This document shows positions 40,463 to 48,834 of a stretch of DNA of 64,000 nt, piece by piece. This stretch comes from Hyphomicrobiales bacterium (GTDB taxonomy: Bacteria; Pseudomonadota; Alphaproteobacteria; Rhizobiales; Rhizobiaceae), in assembly GCA_900471515.1 (NCBI GenBank), contig UCFC01000024.1, positions 62,001 through 126,000 of the forward strand, written 5' to 3'. Both the position numbers and the translations under genes were made by a program. The stretch's first letter is position 1, and every line of letters begins with the position of its first letter. Under the pieces are notes generated by a model that saw only the letters and a list, made by a program, of their open reading frames with translations, was not told where the DNA came from and did no database searches.

Positions 40463-41742
40463 TCCGCTTCATCCTCGCCGATCTGCGCCGCCTGTGGGCC
40501 GGTTCCGTCGTCGTCGTCCTGCTGGTGGCGCTTGCCACGGCGCTTGGCGTTTCCGTCATCCTGCAGGAGCGGGCGCTTCGCCTCGGCAGCGCACGGGCGG
40601 CCGACAGGTTCGATCTCGTCATCGGTGCCGGTGGCAGCGAAACCCAGCTCGTGCTTTCGTCCGTTTTTCTGCAGCCGTCCGCGCTGCCGCTGATGTCCGG
40701 CGACGTTCTGGTCAGGCTTGCCGCCGATCCGCGCGTCGAATGGGCCGCTCCTGTCGGCTTCGGCGATTCCTTCTCCGGCTATCCGATCGTCGGCACGACG
40801 AGAGCGCTGACGGAAACGATTTCCGGCGGGTTCTTCGAGGGCCGGGTTTTTACCAGCGAGGGTGAGGCCGTCGTCGGCTCGAGCGTCGACCTTGCCATCG
40901 GCAGCGAGATCAAGCCGATGCACGGCACGGTCGATACCGGCGGCCATACCCATACCGAACTTGCCTATCACGTGACCGGGCGCCTGTTGCCGACAGGCAC
41001 GGCATGGGACCGCGCCATTCTGGTTCCGATCCAGGCCGTCTGGCATATTCACGGACTGGAAGCGGGCGAAGAGCATGAGCACGACCATACCGCGGAAGCG
41101 GATCGTCCTGAGGGGGCCGTACATGCGGAAGGCGCCGGGGAGGATGCCGACCATCATGCCGAAGCTGATCCGCATGCCGGCCTGAACGAGAACTGGACCA
41201 CGCAAACGCCGGGCCTCCCGGCAATCCTCGTCAAGCCGAAGACGATTGCCGATGCCTACAAGCTGCGGCAGGACTATCGCGACGGCACGACGATTGCCGT
41301 CTTTCCGGGCGAGGTGCTGACCAACCTCTACACGACGCTCGGCGATGCCAAGCAGATTCTCGTTGCCGTCGCCTCCGGCGCGCAGGGGCTCGTCGTCGCC
41401 TCGCTGATCCTCGTGACTGTTATCCATATCGGCCAGCGCCGGCGGCAGATCGGCGCGCTGCGCGCTTTCGGCGCTCCCCGCGGAGCGATCTTCGGCATTG
41501 TCTGGCTGGAGTTCTTTATCCTGGTCGCTGCCGGGGTCGGGCTCGGCTTTGCACTCGGTTATGGCGCGGCCCTCGTTCTTTCCGGCTTCTTCTCGCAAAG
41601 CAGCGGCGTCAGCCTGCCGGTTGGTTTTGCACGCGAAGACGCAGCGCTTGCAATGATCCTTCTCGCCTTTACCGCCGCTCTCGCTGCCTTGCCGGCAGTG
41701 CTCGCCTACCGTCAGCCTCCGGCCCAGGCTTTGCGGGGGTGA
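40459..41742 (+). CDS. FtsX-family ABC permease with His-rich periplasmic segment
   Basis: 427-residue permease with the MacB/FtsX layout: one helix at 15-36, a large periplasmic domain (about 40-300), then three helices (about 302-325, 343-370 and 393-418). Within the periplasmic domain, residues 155-239 contain 13 histidines, with H-E-H-D-H at 206-210 and D-H-H at 231-233, plus many acidic residues. Such a segment usually binds zinc, nickel or copper. With the ATPase (ATGA overlap) and the CPFC protein it forms a three-gene cassette. The likely role is metal movement or metal delivery at the inner membrane; lipoprotein release is the alternative. Confidence 0.88.
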   Translation: MIRFILADLRRLWAGSVVVVLLVALATALGVSVILQERALRLGSARAADRFDLVIGAGGSETQLVLSSVFLQPSALPLMSGDVLVRLAADPRVEWAAPVGFGDSFSGYPIVGTTRALTETISGGFFEGRVFTSEGEAVVGSSVDLAIGSEIKPMHGTVDTGGHTHTELAYHVTGRLLPTGTAWDRAILVPIQAVWHIHGLEAGEEHEHDHTAEADRPEGAVHAEGAGEDADHHAEADPHAGLNENWTTQTPGLPAILVKPKTIADAYKLRQDYRDGTTIAVFPGEVLTNLYTTLGDAKQILVAVASGAQGLVVASLILVTVIHIGQRRRQIGALRAFGAPRGAIFGIVWLEFFILVAAGVGLGFALGYGAALVLSGFFSQSSGVSLPVGFAREDAALAMILLAFTAALAALPAVLAYRQPPAQALRG

Positions 41743-41785
41743 GGATTGCCGGTTGCGCCGCGGAACCGTGCGGCTGCCGCAATCC
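41743..41785 (+). other. Hairpin after the ABC cassette
   Basis: GGATTGC/GCAATCC arms enclose GC-rich inner pairing, directly after the permease stop. There is no T tract, so it may be a weak terminator or an mRNA 3' end stabiliser. Confidence 0.4.
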
Positions 41786-41939
41786 ATGCACAAAAATTAG
41801 ACTAAAGTCATAATCCCAAAGCATCCCTCTTTCTGACGCGCCTTTTCTGTCAAACTCTCGTCAGGCGTGTCGTGGCCGGGGATATGCTTTGAGGAGAGTA
41901 GGCCGCGACCGTTGCTCATCATTCTGTGGAGGACAGACA

Positions 41940-43826
41940 ATGGCAAATGTCGCAAGCATCGACGGGGCAAAAGCCGGTGCGATGACGGGCGAGGAGAAGA
42001 AGGTCATCTTCGCCTCGTCGCTCGGCACGGTTTTCGAATGGTATGATTTCTATCTCTACGGTTCGCTCGCCACTTATATCGGCGCCACCTATTTCACCCA
42101 ATATCCGGAGGCGACGCGTAACATCTTCACGCTGCTTGCCTTCGCTGCCGGCTTCCTGGTGCGTCCGTTCGGCGCATTGGTCTTCGGCCGCCTCGGCGAT
42201 CTCGTCGGCCGCAAATACACCTTCCTGATGACCATTCTCATCATGGGCATGTCGACCTTCCTGGTTGGTATCCTGCCCGGGGCCGCTTCCATCGGTATTG
42301 CCGCTCCGATCATCCTGATCGGCCTGCGTCTGCTGCAAGGCCTGGCGCTCGGCGGCGAATATGGCGGCGCGGCGACCTATGTCGCCGAACATGCGCCAAA
42401 CGGCCGCCGCGGCTACTTTACGTCCTGGATCCAGACGACGGCAACGCTCGGTCTCTTCCTGTCGCTGATCGTCATCGTCACCGTCCAGTCGATTATGGGC
42501 ACGACCGCCTTTGCCGCCTGGGGCTGGCGTATTCCGTTCCTCGTCTCCGTCGTGCTTCTCGGCATTTCCGTCTGGATCCGGCTGAAGATGAACGAGTCGC
42601 CCGCCTTCCAGCGCATGAAGGCGGAAGGCAAGGCATCGAAGGCGCCGCTGACGGAGGCTTTCGGCCAGTGGCGGAATGCGAAGATCGCGCTGATCGCGCT
42701 TCTCGGCGCCACGATGGGGCAGGCTGTCGTCTGGTACGGCGGTCAGTTCTATGCGCTGTTCTTCCTGCAGAACGTATTGAAGGTCGACCTGCTGTCGGCC
42801 AACATCATGGTTGCCATCGCACTTTTCCTCGGCACGCCATTCTTCGTCATCTTCGGCGGACTGTCGGACAGGATCGGCCGCAAGCCGATCATCATGGCAG
42901 GCCTGCTGATCGCCGCGGTCACTTACTTCCCGCTGTTCAAGGCGATGACCTATACGGCAAATCCGGCCCTCTATGAGGCGCAGGCGACGATCCGGGCAAC
43001 GGTGACGGCCGATCCGGCGGATTGCAAATTCCAGTTCAATCCGACCGGTACGTCGAAGTTCACCAGTTCCTGCGATATCGCCACGGCGTTCCTGACCAAG
43101 AACTCGGTGCCTTATGACGTCGTGCCGGGTCCGGCCGGCCAGCCCGCGACCGTGAAGGTCGGCAACGATACCATCACCAGCTACGATGCCGTTGCGGCCG
43201 GCGCAGATGCGGCCAAAACCGGTGCCGCCTTCGAGAAGGGTGTCAATCTTGCCCTTCACGAGGCTGGCTACCCGCTCAACCGCGGCGCTGCCAAGGTTGC
43301 CGATGCCAAGCTCGATGCCTTCATCGCCGCCAATCCGGAACTCGCCCTCAACGCCGATGCGGTACGCGCCGGCCAGAAGGAAACGCTACCGGCCGACAAG
43401 CTCGTTGCCGGCAAGCTGCTGACGGCGGACGAGGCGAAGAGCGTGACGGACATGGCCGTCTACACGATCCCTGGCGGCGGTTCCTTCGTGATGTCGGCCG
43501 ATCCTGCCCGCGTCAACTGGATTGGCACGATTGCCATTCTCTTCGTGCTCGTACTCTACGTGACGATGGTCTACGGGCCGATCGCGGCCCTGCTGGTCGA
43601 ACTCTTCCCGACCCGCATCCGGTATACCGGCATGTCGCTGCCCTATCATATCGGCAACGGCTGGTTCGGCGGCCTGCTGCCTGCGACCGCTTTCGCGATG
43701 AGCGCTGCCGCCGGCAATATCTACTATGGCCTGTGGTATCCGATCGTCTTTGCGGCGATCACGCTGGTCTTCGGCGTGCTGTTCCTGCCGGAAACCAAGA
43801 ACCGTGATATCCACGCGCTCGACTGA
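41940..43826 (+). CDS. MHS-family MFS transporter with large periplasmic insertion
   Basis: 628-residue membrane protein of the metabolite:H+ symporter branch. The N-terminal half shows the family loop G-R-L-G-D-L-V-G-R-K between helices 2 and 3 (about residues 82-91) and G-G-E-Y-G-G-A near 138-144. Typical members have 430-500 residues. Here about 180 extra residues (roughly 341-523) sit in the C-terminal half, with two Cys and repeated charged helices, before the last helices resume at W-I-G-T-I-A-I-L. A good GGAGG ribosome site precedes ATG 41940. Substrate unknown; organic acids or betaine-type solutes are typical. Confidence 0.9.
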   Translation: MANVASIDGAKAGAMTGEEKKVIFASSLGTVFEWYDFYLYGSLATYIGATYFTQYPEATRNIFTLLAFAAGFLVRPFGALVFGRLGDLVGRKYTFLMTILIMGMSTFLVGILPGAASIGIAAPIILIGLRLLQGLALGGEYGGAATYVAEHAPNGRRGYFTSWIQTTATLGLFLSLIVIVTVQSIMGTTAFAAWGWRIPFLVSVVLLGISVWIRLKMNESPAFQRMKAEGKASKAPLTEAFGQWRNAKIALIALLGATMGQAVVWYGGQFYALFFLQNVLKVDLLSANIMVAIALFLGTPFFVIFGGLSDRIGRKPIIMAGLLIAAVTYFPLFKAMTYTANPALYEAQATIRATVTADPADCKFQFNPTGTSKFTSSCDIATAFLTKNSVPYDVVPGPAGQPATVKVGNDTITSYDAVAAGADAAKTGAAFEKGVNLALHEAGYPLNRGAAKVADAKLDAFIAANPELALNADAVRAGQKETLPADKLVAGKLLTADEAKSVTDMAVYTIPGGGSFVMSADPARVNWIGTIAILFVLVLYVTMVYGPIAALLVELFPTRIRYTGMSLPYHIGNGWFGGLLPATAFAMSAAAGNIYYGLWYPIVFAAITLVFGVLFLPETKNRDIHALD

Positions 43827-43854
43827 GGCGCAGGCGATAGCCTGAAATCAAGGA

Positions 43855-43882
43855 CCCGGCGCTCGCAAGGCGCCGGGTTTTT
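43855..43882 (+). terminator. Terminator after the MHS transporter gene
   Basis: Stem CCCGGCGC/GCGCCGGG with a 7-base loop, followed by TTTTTC. Confidence 0.88.
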
Positions 43883-43894
43883 CATGCGCCTTTC

Positions 43895-44629
43895 TCATGC
43901 ATCCGGAAAGTATCGCTTGGACGTAGGCCAGCCGTCCGGGCAAAGCTTGAAGAGCAGGTCGTAGCGGGCATAGACGATCGCCGTCAGCAGCGAGAACCAG
44001 GCGCCGAAGGCAAGGCCGGCAATGACATCGCTCGGATAATGGGCGCCGACCATGACACGCGTCATGCCGAGCCAGATGGCACCGGCGATGAAGGGAACCC
44101 GGTAGCGCGGGAAGAGCAGTGCGGCGGCGGCGAAGAAAGCGCCCACGGTGGTCGAATGGCCGGACGGGAAGCTTTCAAGCGCTGCATGACCGGAAAAAGG
44201 CGTGAAGGAGAGCACGCCGAGATCCTGGAAATGTTCAGGGCGGGCGCGGCCGATGGTGCGTTTCAAAACGTTTGCGAGCAGGCCGGAAAAGACGACGGTC
44301 GTGAAGAGATATGCGCCGATCCAACTCACATAAAGCGCCTGGGCCTTTGCTCTCGCACTCTTCAGAAGCTTGTAGCCGGCCCGGCCGTGAAAGAAGAGCA
44401 GGACACTGGTCAGGATCAGCCAGGCGGAATCGCCGAAGTCCGTCAGCACTTTCCCGAAACGACGGATGGCTTCCGGCATATGACCGGCCCCGATCGGTGC
44501 GTCGAAGATCAGCATGGAAAGGACGACGGCGTTCAGCGTGATAAAAAAGCAGGCGCGCCATCGCAAAGATGGCATGACGTGTCCACTTCTGTGCCAGCGC
44601 CTATCCAGGGAGACTAAGAGCGTCCGCAT
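43895..44629 (-). CDS. PAP2-family membrane phosphatase
   Basis: 244-residue integral membrane protein with about six hydrophobic segments. The three-part phosphatase signature is complete: K-R-T-I-G-R-A-R-P (about 124-132), P-S-G-H-S-T-T (about 155-161) and R-V-M-V-G-A-H-Y-P-S-D (about 190-200). Likely substrates are undecaprenyl pyrophosphate, phosphatidic acid or lipid A phosphates; the sequence alone does not decide. A palindrome lies 6 bases upstream of its start. It converges with the MHS transporter gene. Confidence 0.92.
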   Translation of the reverse strand: MRTLLVSLDRRWHRSGHVMPSLRWRACFFITLNAVVLSMLIFDAPIGAGHMPEAIRRFGKVLTDFGDSAWLILTSVLLFFHGRAGYKLLKSARAKAQALYVSWIGAYLFTTVVFSGLLANVLKRTIGRARPEHFQDLGVLSFTPFSGHAALESFPSGHSTTVGAFFAAAALLFPRYRVPFIAGAIWLGMTRVMVGAHYPSDVIAGLAFGAWFSLLTAIVYARYDLLFKLCPDGWPTSKRYFPDA

Positions 44630-44634
44630 TCATA

Positions 44635-44659
44635 CTACCCGTATAATCCTTATGGGTAG
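44635..44659 (-). promoter_or_regulatory. Dyad just upstream of the PAP2 gene
   Basis: Inverted repeat CTACCC-N13-GGGTAG with two further symmetric bases on each side (x-TA). It lies 6-30 bases before the PAP2 start codon, overlapping the leader or promoter. It is a candidate operator or an mRNA hairpin; no regulator is evident. Confidence 0.35.
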
Positions 44660-44860
44660 GAATAGGCAGCGAAACTGCACAGGATTACGACAGAGGCCGG
44701 GTCGGTTCAGAAAATTCTCGTCAATGCTGATAACTGTTGCCCGGAAGGCAGTGCGGAGAAGAGCAGGCCGAGGCGCGTGAACAGGATCACGGCAATATGC
44801 GGCCCACGCACCGAGCGCAAACCGCCGCCTGTCGGATGAGGATGGATGCTGGTTTCAATA

Positions 44861-44888
44861 AAAAACCCTCCGCACGGGGTGCGAAGGG
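44861..44888 (-). terminator. Terminator of leuB
   Basis: On the minus strand CCCTTCGCAC/GTGCGGAGGG form a 10-base stem with one mismatch, followed by six T residues. It is located 25 bases past the leuB stop, with a parS-like site between. Confidence 0.85.
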
Positions 44889-44896
44889 CCAAAAAG

Positions 44897-44912
44897 CGTT
44901 TCACGTGAAATA
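44897..44912. other. parS: parS-like site next to leuB
   Basis: The 14-base core GTTTCACGTGAAAT differs from the parS core at the last base only. It lies between the leuB stop codon and its terminator, about 36 kb from parAB. Chromosomal parS sites are often spread over tens of kb around the origin, so this is a plausible outlying site. Confidence 0.7.
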
Positions 44913-46025
44913 TCAGGCAGAAAGCGCCTTGAACTCGGCAAGGATCGCATCGCCCATCTCGACAGTGCCGACCTGGTTGCAGCCGGGCGCCATGATGTCG
45001 CCAGTGCGGATGCCCTTGTCGAGCACGTTGGCAATCGCCTTTTCCAGGTTGTCGGCTTCCTTGACCATGTTGAAGGAGTAGCGAAGGCACATGGCGAAGG
45101 AGGCGATCATGGCGATCGGATTGGCGATGCCCTTGCCGGCGATATCGGGTGCGGAGCCATGGACCGGCTCATAGAGCGCCTTGCGCTTGCCGGTTTTGCC
45201 GTCAGGCGCGCCGAGCGAAGCGGATGGAAGCATGCCGAGCGAGCCGGTCAGCATGGCGGCGACGTCGGAGAGCATGTCGCCGAAGAGATTGTCGGTGACG
45301 ATGACGTCGAACTGCTTCGGCTGGCGCACGAGCTGCATGCCGCCGGCGTCGGCCAGCATGTGTTCCAGCTGTACGTCGGAATATTTCGCCTTGTGGGTCT
45401 CGGTCACGACCTGGTTCCAGAGCACGCCCGATTTCATGACGTTGCGCTTTTCCATCGAGCAGACGCGATTGTTGCGGGTGCGGGCCATTTCGAAGGCGAC
45501 GCCGGCAATGCGCTCGATCTCGTAGGTATCGTAAACCTGGGTATCGATGCCGCGCTTCTGGCCGTTGCCGAGATCGATGATTTCCTTCGGCTCGCCGAAG
45601 TAAACGCCGCCCGTCAGTTCGCGGATGATGAGGATGTCGAGGCCTTCGACCAGTTCCGGCTTCAGCGAGGAGGCGGATGCGAGTGCGGGATAGCAGATTG
45701 CCGGGCGCAGATTGGCGAAAAGTTCCAGATCCTTGCGCAGGCGCAGCAGGCCGGCTTCCGGGCGCACCTCGTAGGGAACGCTATCCCACTTCGGGCCGCC
45801 GACGGCGCCGAACAGGACGGCATCGGCGGCAAGCGCCTTCTTCATGTCGTCTTCCGAGATCGCCGCGCCATGCGCATCATAGGCGCAGCCGCCGACGAGG
45901 CCTTCATCGGTGACGAAACCGGCCTTCATCGCCTCGTTCATGTAGGCAATGATCTTGCGGACCTCGCCCATGGCTTCGGGACCGATGCCGTCACCCGGCA
46001 GCAGGAAAAGATTGCGCACTGTCAT
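44913..46025 (-). CDS. leuB: 3-Isopropylmalate dehydrogenase
   Basis: NAD-dependent oxidative decarboxylase in leucine synthesis. The 370-residue product has the substrate-binding pattern [13 protein letters not shown] around residues 87-99. The metal/NAD motif N-L-F-G-D-M-L-S-D near 246-254 and G-S-A-P-D-I-A-G-K around 291-299 also match. It starts with ATG 46025. leuD lies 1.2 kb away on the same strand, separated by an opposite-strand dehydratase-like gene, so the leu genes here are not one operon. Confidence 0.97.
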   Translation of the reverse strand: MTVRNLFLLPGDGIGPEAMGEVRKIIAYMNEAMKAGFVTDEGLVGGCAYDAHGAAISEDDMKKALAADAVLFGAVGGPKWDSVPYEVRPEAGLLRLRKDLELFANLRPAICYPALASASSLKPELVEGLDILIIRELTGGVYFGEPKEIIDLGNGQKRGIDTQVYDTYEIERIAGVAFEMARTRNNRVCSMEKRNVMKSGVLWNQVVTETHKAKYSDVQLEHMLADAGGMQLVRQPKQFDVIVTDNLFGDMLSDVAAMLTGSLGMLPSASLGAPDGKTGKRKALYEPVHGSAPDIAGKGIANPIAMIASFAMCLRYSFNMVKEADNLEKAIANVLDKGIRTGDIMAPGCNQVGTVEMGDAILAEFKALSA

Positions 46026-46205
46026 GAAAGCCTCCGCGGAAAAACAAGCTGCGGCTTCTTAGACCCCGGAAATGGGCATTTCAAGCGAGAGAAGGGGTGA
46101 ATCGGTACGCTTGCCTGCGCGCCGTGCGATGGCCGGCAAGGTTGCTCCCGCGCCCGCAAACGGGCTAGAAGGATGGCCCTGCCTTTCTTCCCTGGATATT
46201 CTGCC

Positions 46206-47138
46206 ATGTCTTTCGCGCCCCTTCATCTCGACACTCTTCTGATCCGGACAGCGCCCGATTTCAGCGCCAGCGGCAAGCCGCTCTGGCTGAAGCTCGATGC
46301 CCTCCAGCCCTCCGGAAGCTTCAAGCTGCGCGGTGTCGGCCGGCTTTGCCAGCATGAGGTGCAAAACGGGGCGCGCGAGATTTTCTGCGCTTCCGGCGGG
46401 AACGCCGGCATTGCCGCAGCCTATGCCGGGCGGGTGCTCGGCGTGCCTGTCACGATCGTGGTGCCCGAGACCACGGCACCCGACGTGCGCCGGACGATTG
46501 CAGCGACGGGCGCCAATGTGCTGGTCCATGGTTCTGTCTTCGATGAAGCCAATGCGCATGCGATCGAACTCGCCGAAAGCCGCAAGGCGACTTACGTGCA
46601 TCCTTTCGATCATCCGCTTCTGTGGGATGGCCATGCGACGCTGATCGACGAGGTCGTGGCAAAAGGTGCCAAATTCGATTGCGTCGTTACCAGCGTCGGC
46701 GGCGGCGGGTTGCTGGCCGGCATTGTCGAGGGGCTGAAGCGGAACGGGCTTTCCGGCGTGCCGGTCATTGCCGTCGAGACGGAAGGTGCGGCCTCGTTTC
46801 ATGAAAGCCTCAAGGCCAATGAACGGATTTCACTTGCAGGGATCACTTCGATCGCCACGTCGCTCGGGGCTCGGCAGGTGGCCAAGCATGTCTTCGATCT
46901 GCCGAAGCATCATCCGATCGAAAGTGTTCTCGTCAGCGACGCCGATGCCGTGGCCGCCTGCCTGAAATTTGCCGATGCACAGCGCATCCTGGTCGAGCCG
47001 GCCTGCGGTGCGGCCCTTGCCGTTGCCGACGTGCATGCAGGCCTTTTGTCGCGCTTCGACAATCCGCTGATCGAAGTCTGTGGCGGCATCGGCGTGTCGC
47101 TCGAAAAACTCAATGCTTGGAAAGAGAAGTTTCTCTGA
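46206..47138 (+). CDS. Serine/threonine dehydratase-like PLP enzyme
   Basis: 310-residue fold-type II PLP enzyme. The PLP lysine is in S-G-S-F-K-L-R-G near residues 36-43. The substrate loop S-G-G-N-A-G-I-A-A lies around 66-74 and the phosphate-binding G-G-G-G-L near 169-173. These fit L-serine/L-threonine ammonia-lyases. It lacks the C-terminal ACT-like regulatory domain of biosynthetic IlvA, so it is more likely catabolic. It starts at ATG 46206; an earlier in-frame ATG (46173) is less family-like. It lies between leuB and leuD on the other strand. Confidence 0.9.
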   Translation: MSFAPLHLDTLLIRTAPDFSASGKPLWLKLDALQPSGSFKLRGVGRLCQHEVQNGAREIFCASGGNAGIAAAYAGRVLGVPVTIVVPETTAPDVRRTIAATGANVLVHGSVFDEANAHAIELAESRKATYVHPFDHPLLWDGHATLIDEVVAKGAKFDCVVTSVGGGGLLAGIVEGLKRNGLSGVPVIAVETEGAASFHESLKANERISLAGITSIATSLGARQVAKHVFDLPKHHPIESVLVSDADAVAACLKFADAQRILVEPACGAALAVADVHAGLLSRFDNPLIEVCGGIGVSLEKLNAWKEKFL

Positions 47139-47151
47139 GCTGTAGGCAAAG

Positions 47152-47176
47152 AAAAAGCCGGGCGAAAACCCGGCTT
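47152..47176 (-). terminator. Terminator of leuD
   Basis: Perfect 8-base stem AAGCCGGG/CCCGGCTT with a 6-base loop. In the minus direction it runs into TTTTTCTTT. It also sits just after the end of the convergent dehydratase gene. Confidence 0.82.
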
Positions 47177-47200
47177 GATCGGCAGGCCATTCGATGGGGC

Positions 47201-47809
47201 TCAAGCGGCCCAGGGATGCGAAGCGGCGTTCTTCTTTTCGAATTCGTCGATCGCTTTGCCCTTTTCCATGGTCAGGCCGATATCGTCGAGGCCGTTCAGC
47301 AGGCAGTGGCGCTTGAATTCGTCGAGATCGAACGTGATCGAGCCACCGTCCGGGCCGGTGATTTCGAGGTTTTCGAGATCGACGGTCAGAATGGCGTTGG
47401 AGCCGCGCTCGGCGTCGTCCATCAGCTTGTCGAGGTCTTCCTGGCTGACCTTGATCGGCAGGATGCCGTTCTTGAAACAGTTGTTGTAGAAGATATCGGC
47501 AAAGCTGGTGGAGATCACGCAGCGGATGCCGAAATCGAGCAGTGCCCACGGCGCATGTTCACGCGAGGAGCCGCAGCCGAAATTGTCGCCGGCAACCAGG
47601 ATCTTGGCCTCGCGATAGGCCGGCTTGTTCAGCACGAAATCGGGATTTTCGGAACCGTCTTCGTTGTAGCGGGCTTCGGCGAAAAGGCCCTTGCCAAGGC
47701 CGGTGCGCTTGATGGTCTTCAGATAGTCCTTCGGAATGATCATGTCGGTGTCGATGTTGACGACCGGCAGAGGGGCGGCAACGCCCGTGAGCTTCACGAA
47801 TTTATCCAT
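47201..47809 (-). CDS. leuD: 3-Isopropylmalate dehydratase small subunit
   Basis: Small subunit of isopropylmalate isomerase (partner of LeuC) in leucine synthesis. The 202-residue product starts [14 protein letters not shown], with the conserved N-I-D-T-D-M-I-I-P block at about 18-26. The swivelling-domain signature [14 protein letters not shown] lies near 72-85. leuC is not in the window. Confidence 0.97.
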   Translation of the reverse strand: MDKFVKLTGVAAPLPVVNIDTDMIIPKDYLKTIKRTGLGKGLFAEARYNEDGSENPDFVLNKPAYREAKILVAGDNFGCGSSREHAPWALLDFGIRCVISTSFADIFYNNCFKNGILPIKVSQEDLDKLMDDAERGSNAILTVDLENLEITGPDGGSITFDLDEFKRHCLLNGLDDIGLTMEKGKAIDEFEKKNAASHPWAA

Positions 47810-47953
47810 GACCCATGCTCCATTTCAGCAAAACGTACTTTCTAATTTTGCATCTATTCCAGTTTTCCGGCGAAATGAAGAAGAATCTTTCGCGATGGTG
47901 GCCGCACGGCGTTTCGCGCGGCCTGCCGATAGTGAACGTCCGCTGCCTGGCTT

Positions 47954-48379
47954 TTACTTCGACGGTGCGTTCAGGCCCCAGAGCACGCCGAACGGATCGC
48001 GAAGCTGGCCGTAGCGGTCGCCCCAGAACATCAGTTCGACCGGCATGACCACTTCGGCGCCGGCAGCCACAGCGCGCTCCCACCAGAAATCGATATCGTC
48101 GATGACCAGCTGGATGGCGAAGCCCTCATGGCCTTTGAAGGGGTGGCCGTATTCGGGATAGGCGTCCGACAGCATCAGCGAACTGCCGTTGATATAGAGA
48201 TGGACATGCATCGTGCGGCCGCTCTCGTCCGGCGGTACGAGATAGGCCTGTTCGGCGCCGAAGGCCTTTTTGTAGAATTCCGCGGCCTTAACCGCGCCAT
48301 CGACCGTCAGATAGGGAAGCAGGCCATTCTTGACCGGCGGCATCCTGGTCTCGTTGCTCTCCATCGCATCCATGCTCAT
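47954..48379 (-). CDS. VOC-family (glyoxalase/PhnB-like) protein
   Basis: 141-residue single VOC domain of the PhnB-like group. The start of the domain reads L-L-P-Y-L-T-V-D-G-A-V-K-A-A-E-F-Y-K-K-A-F-G in pattern, and the end is F-W-G-D-R-Y-G-x-L-R-D-P-F-G. Family members range from glyoxalases to resistance proteins, and no specific reaction can be assigned. Alternative starts at codons 1, 3 and 6 are possible. Confidence 0.85.
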   Translation of the reverse strand: MSMDAMESNETRMPPVKNGLLPYLTVDGAVKAAEFYKKAFGAEQAYLVPPDESGRTMHVHLYINGSSLMLSDAYPEYGHPFKGHEGFAIQLVIDDIDFWWERAVAAGAEVVMPVELMFWGDRYGQLRDPFGVLWGLNAPSK

Positions 48380-48484
48380 CCTCCATTCGTTTTTTAAAGT
48401 GCCGGCTGAATGCCTGGCCGCTTCAAGGACGTAACATGGGGATGTGAGCCGACAATGCCGGTCAGAAGTTTTGGGCGAGGGTGA

Positions 48485-48721
48485 TCAGAGATCGATGATC
48501 GTGCCGCGACCGTCGTTCCAGATGCGCATTTCACGCTTGCCATCGGTGCGAGCGCGGGCGCGCACAGGAGCGGGCTTCATCTTCATCGAGAGGGCGCGGC
48601 CGACCATGAGCACGGTCAGAATGCCGCCGACGGCGAGCGTGACCGAGAACGTCAGGAGCAGCATGGCCACAAAAACCGTGGCGCCGGCGAGCATGAAGAA
48701 GATGGAGCGAATGTTCTGCAT
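48485..48721 (-). CDS. Small membrane protein of unknown function
   Basis: I do not recognise a named family. The 78-residue product has two hydrophobic helices (about 5-24 and 25-44) with little loop between them. A basic cytoplasmic-like tail (R-A-R-A-R-T-D-G-K-R) follows and it ends I-I-D-L. An AAGG-type ribosome site precedes ATG 48721. It is divergent from the CoA lyase-like gene. Confidence 0.65.
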   Translation of the reverse strand: MQNIRSIFFMLAGATVFVAMLLLTFSVTLAVGGILTVLMVGRALSMKMKPAPVRARARTDGKREMRIWNDGRGTIIDL

Positions 48722-48834
48722 CGGTTGGAGACCTTTCTACAGAAAGGAATGTGGTCCTTCTTTTTCTTCTCTGCAAGCCAAGCATGGCTTTTTGTTGTCT
48801 TGCCGGGCTTTGCGAAGCTTGGCACTAATGTTCC

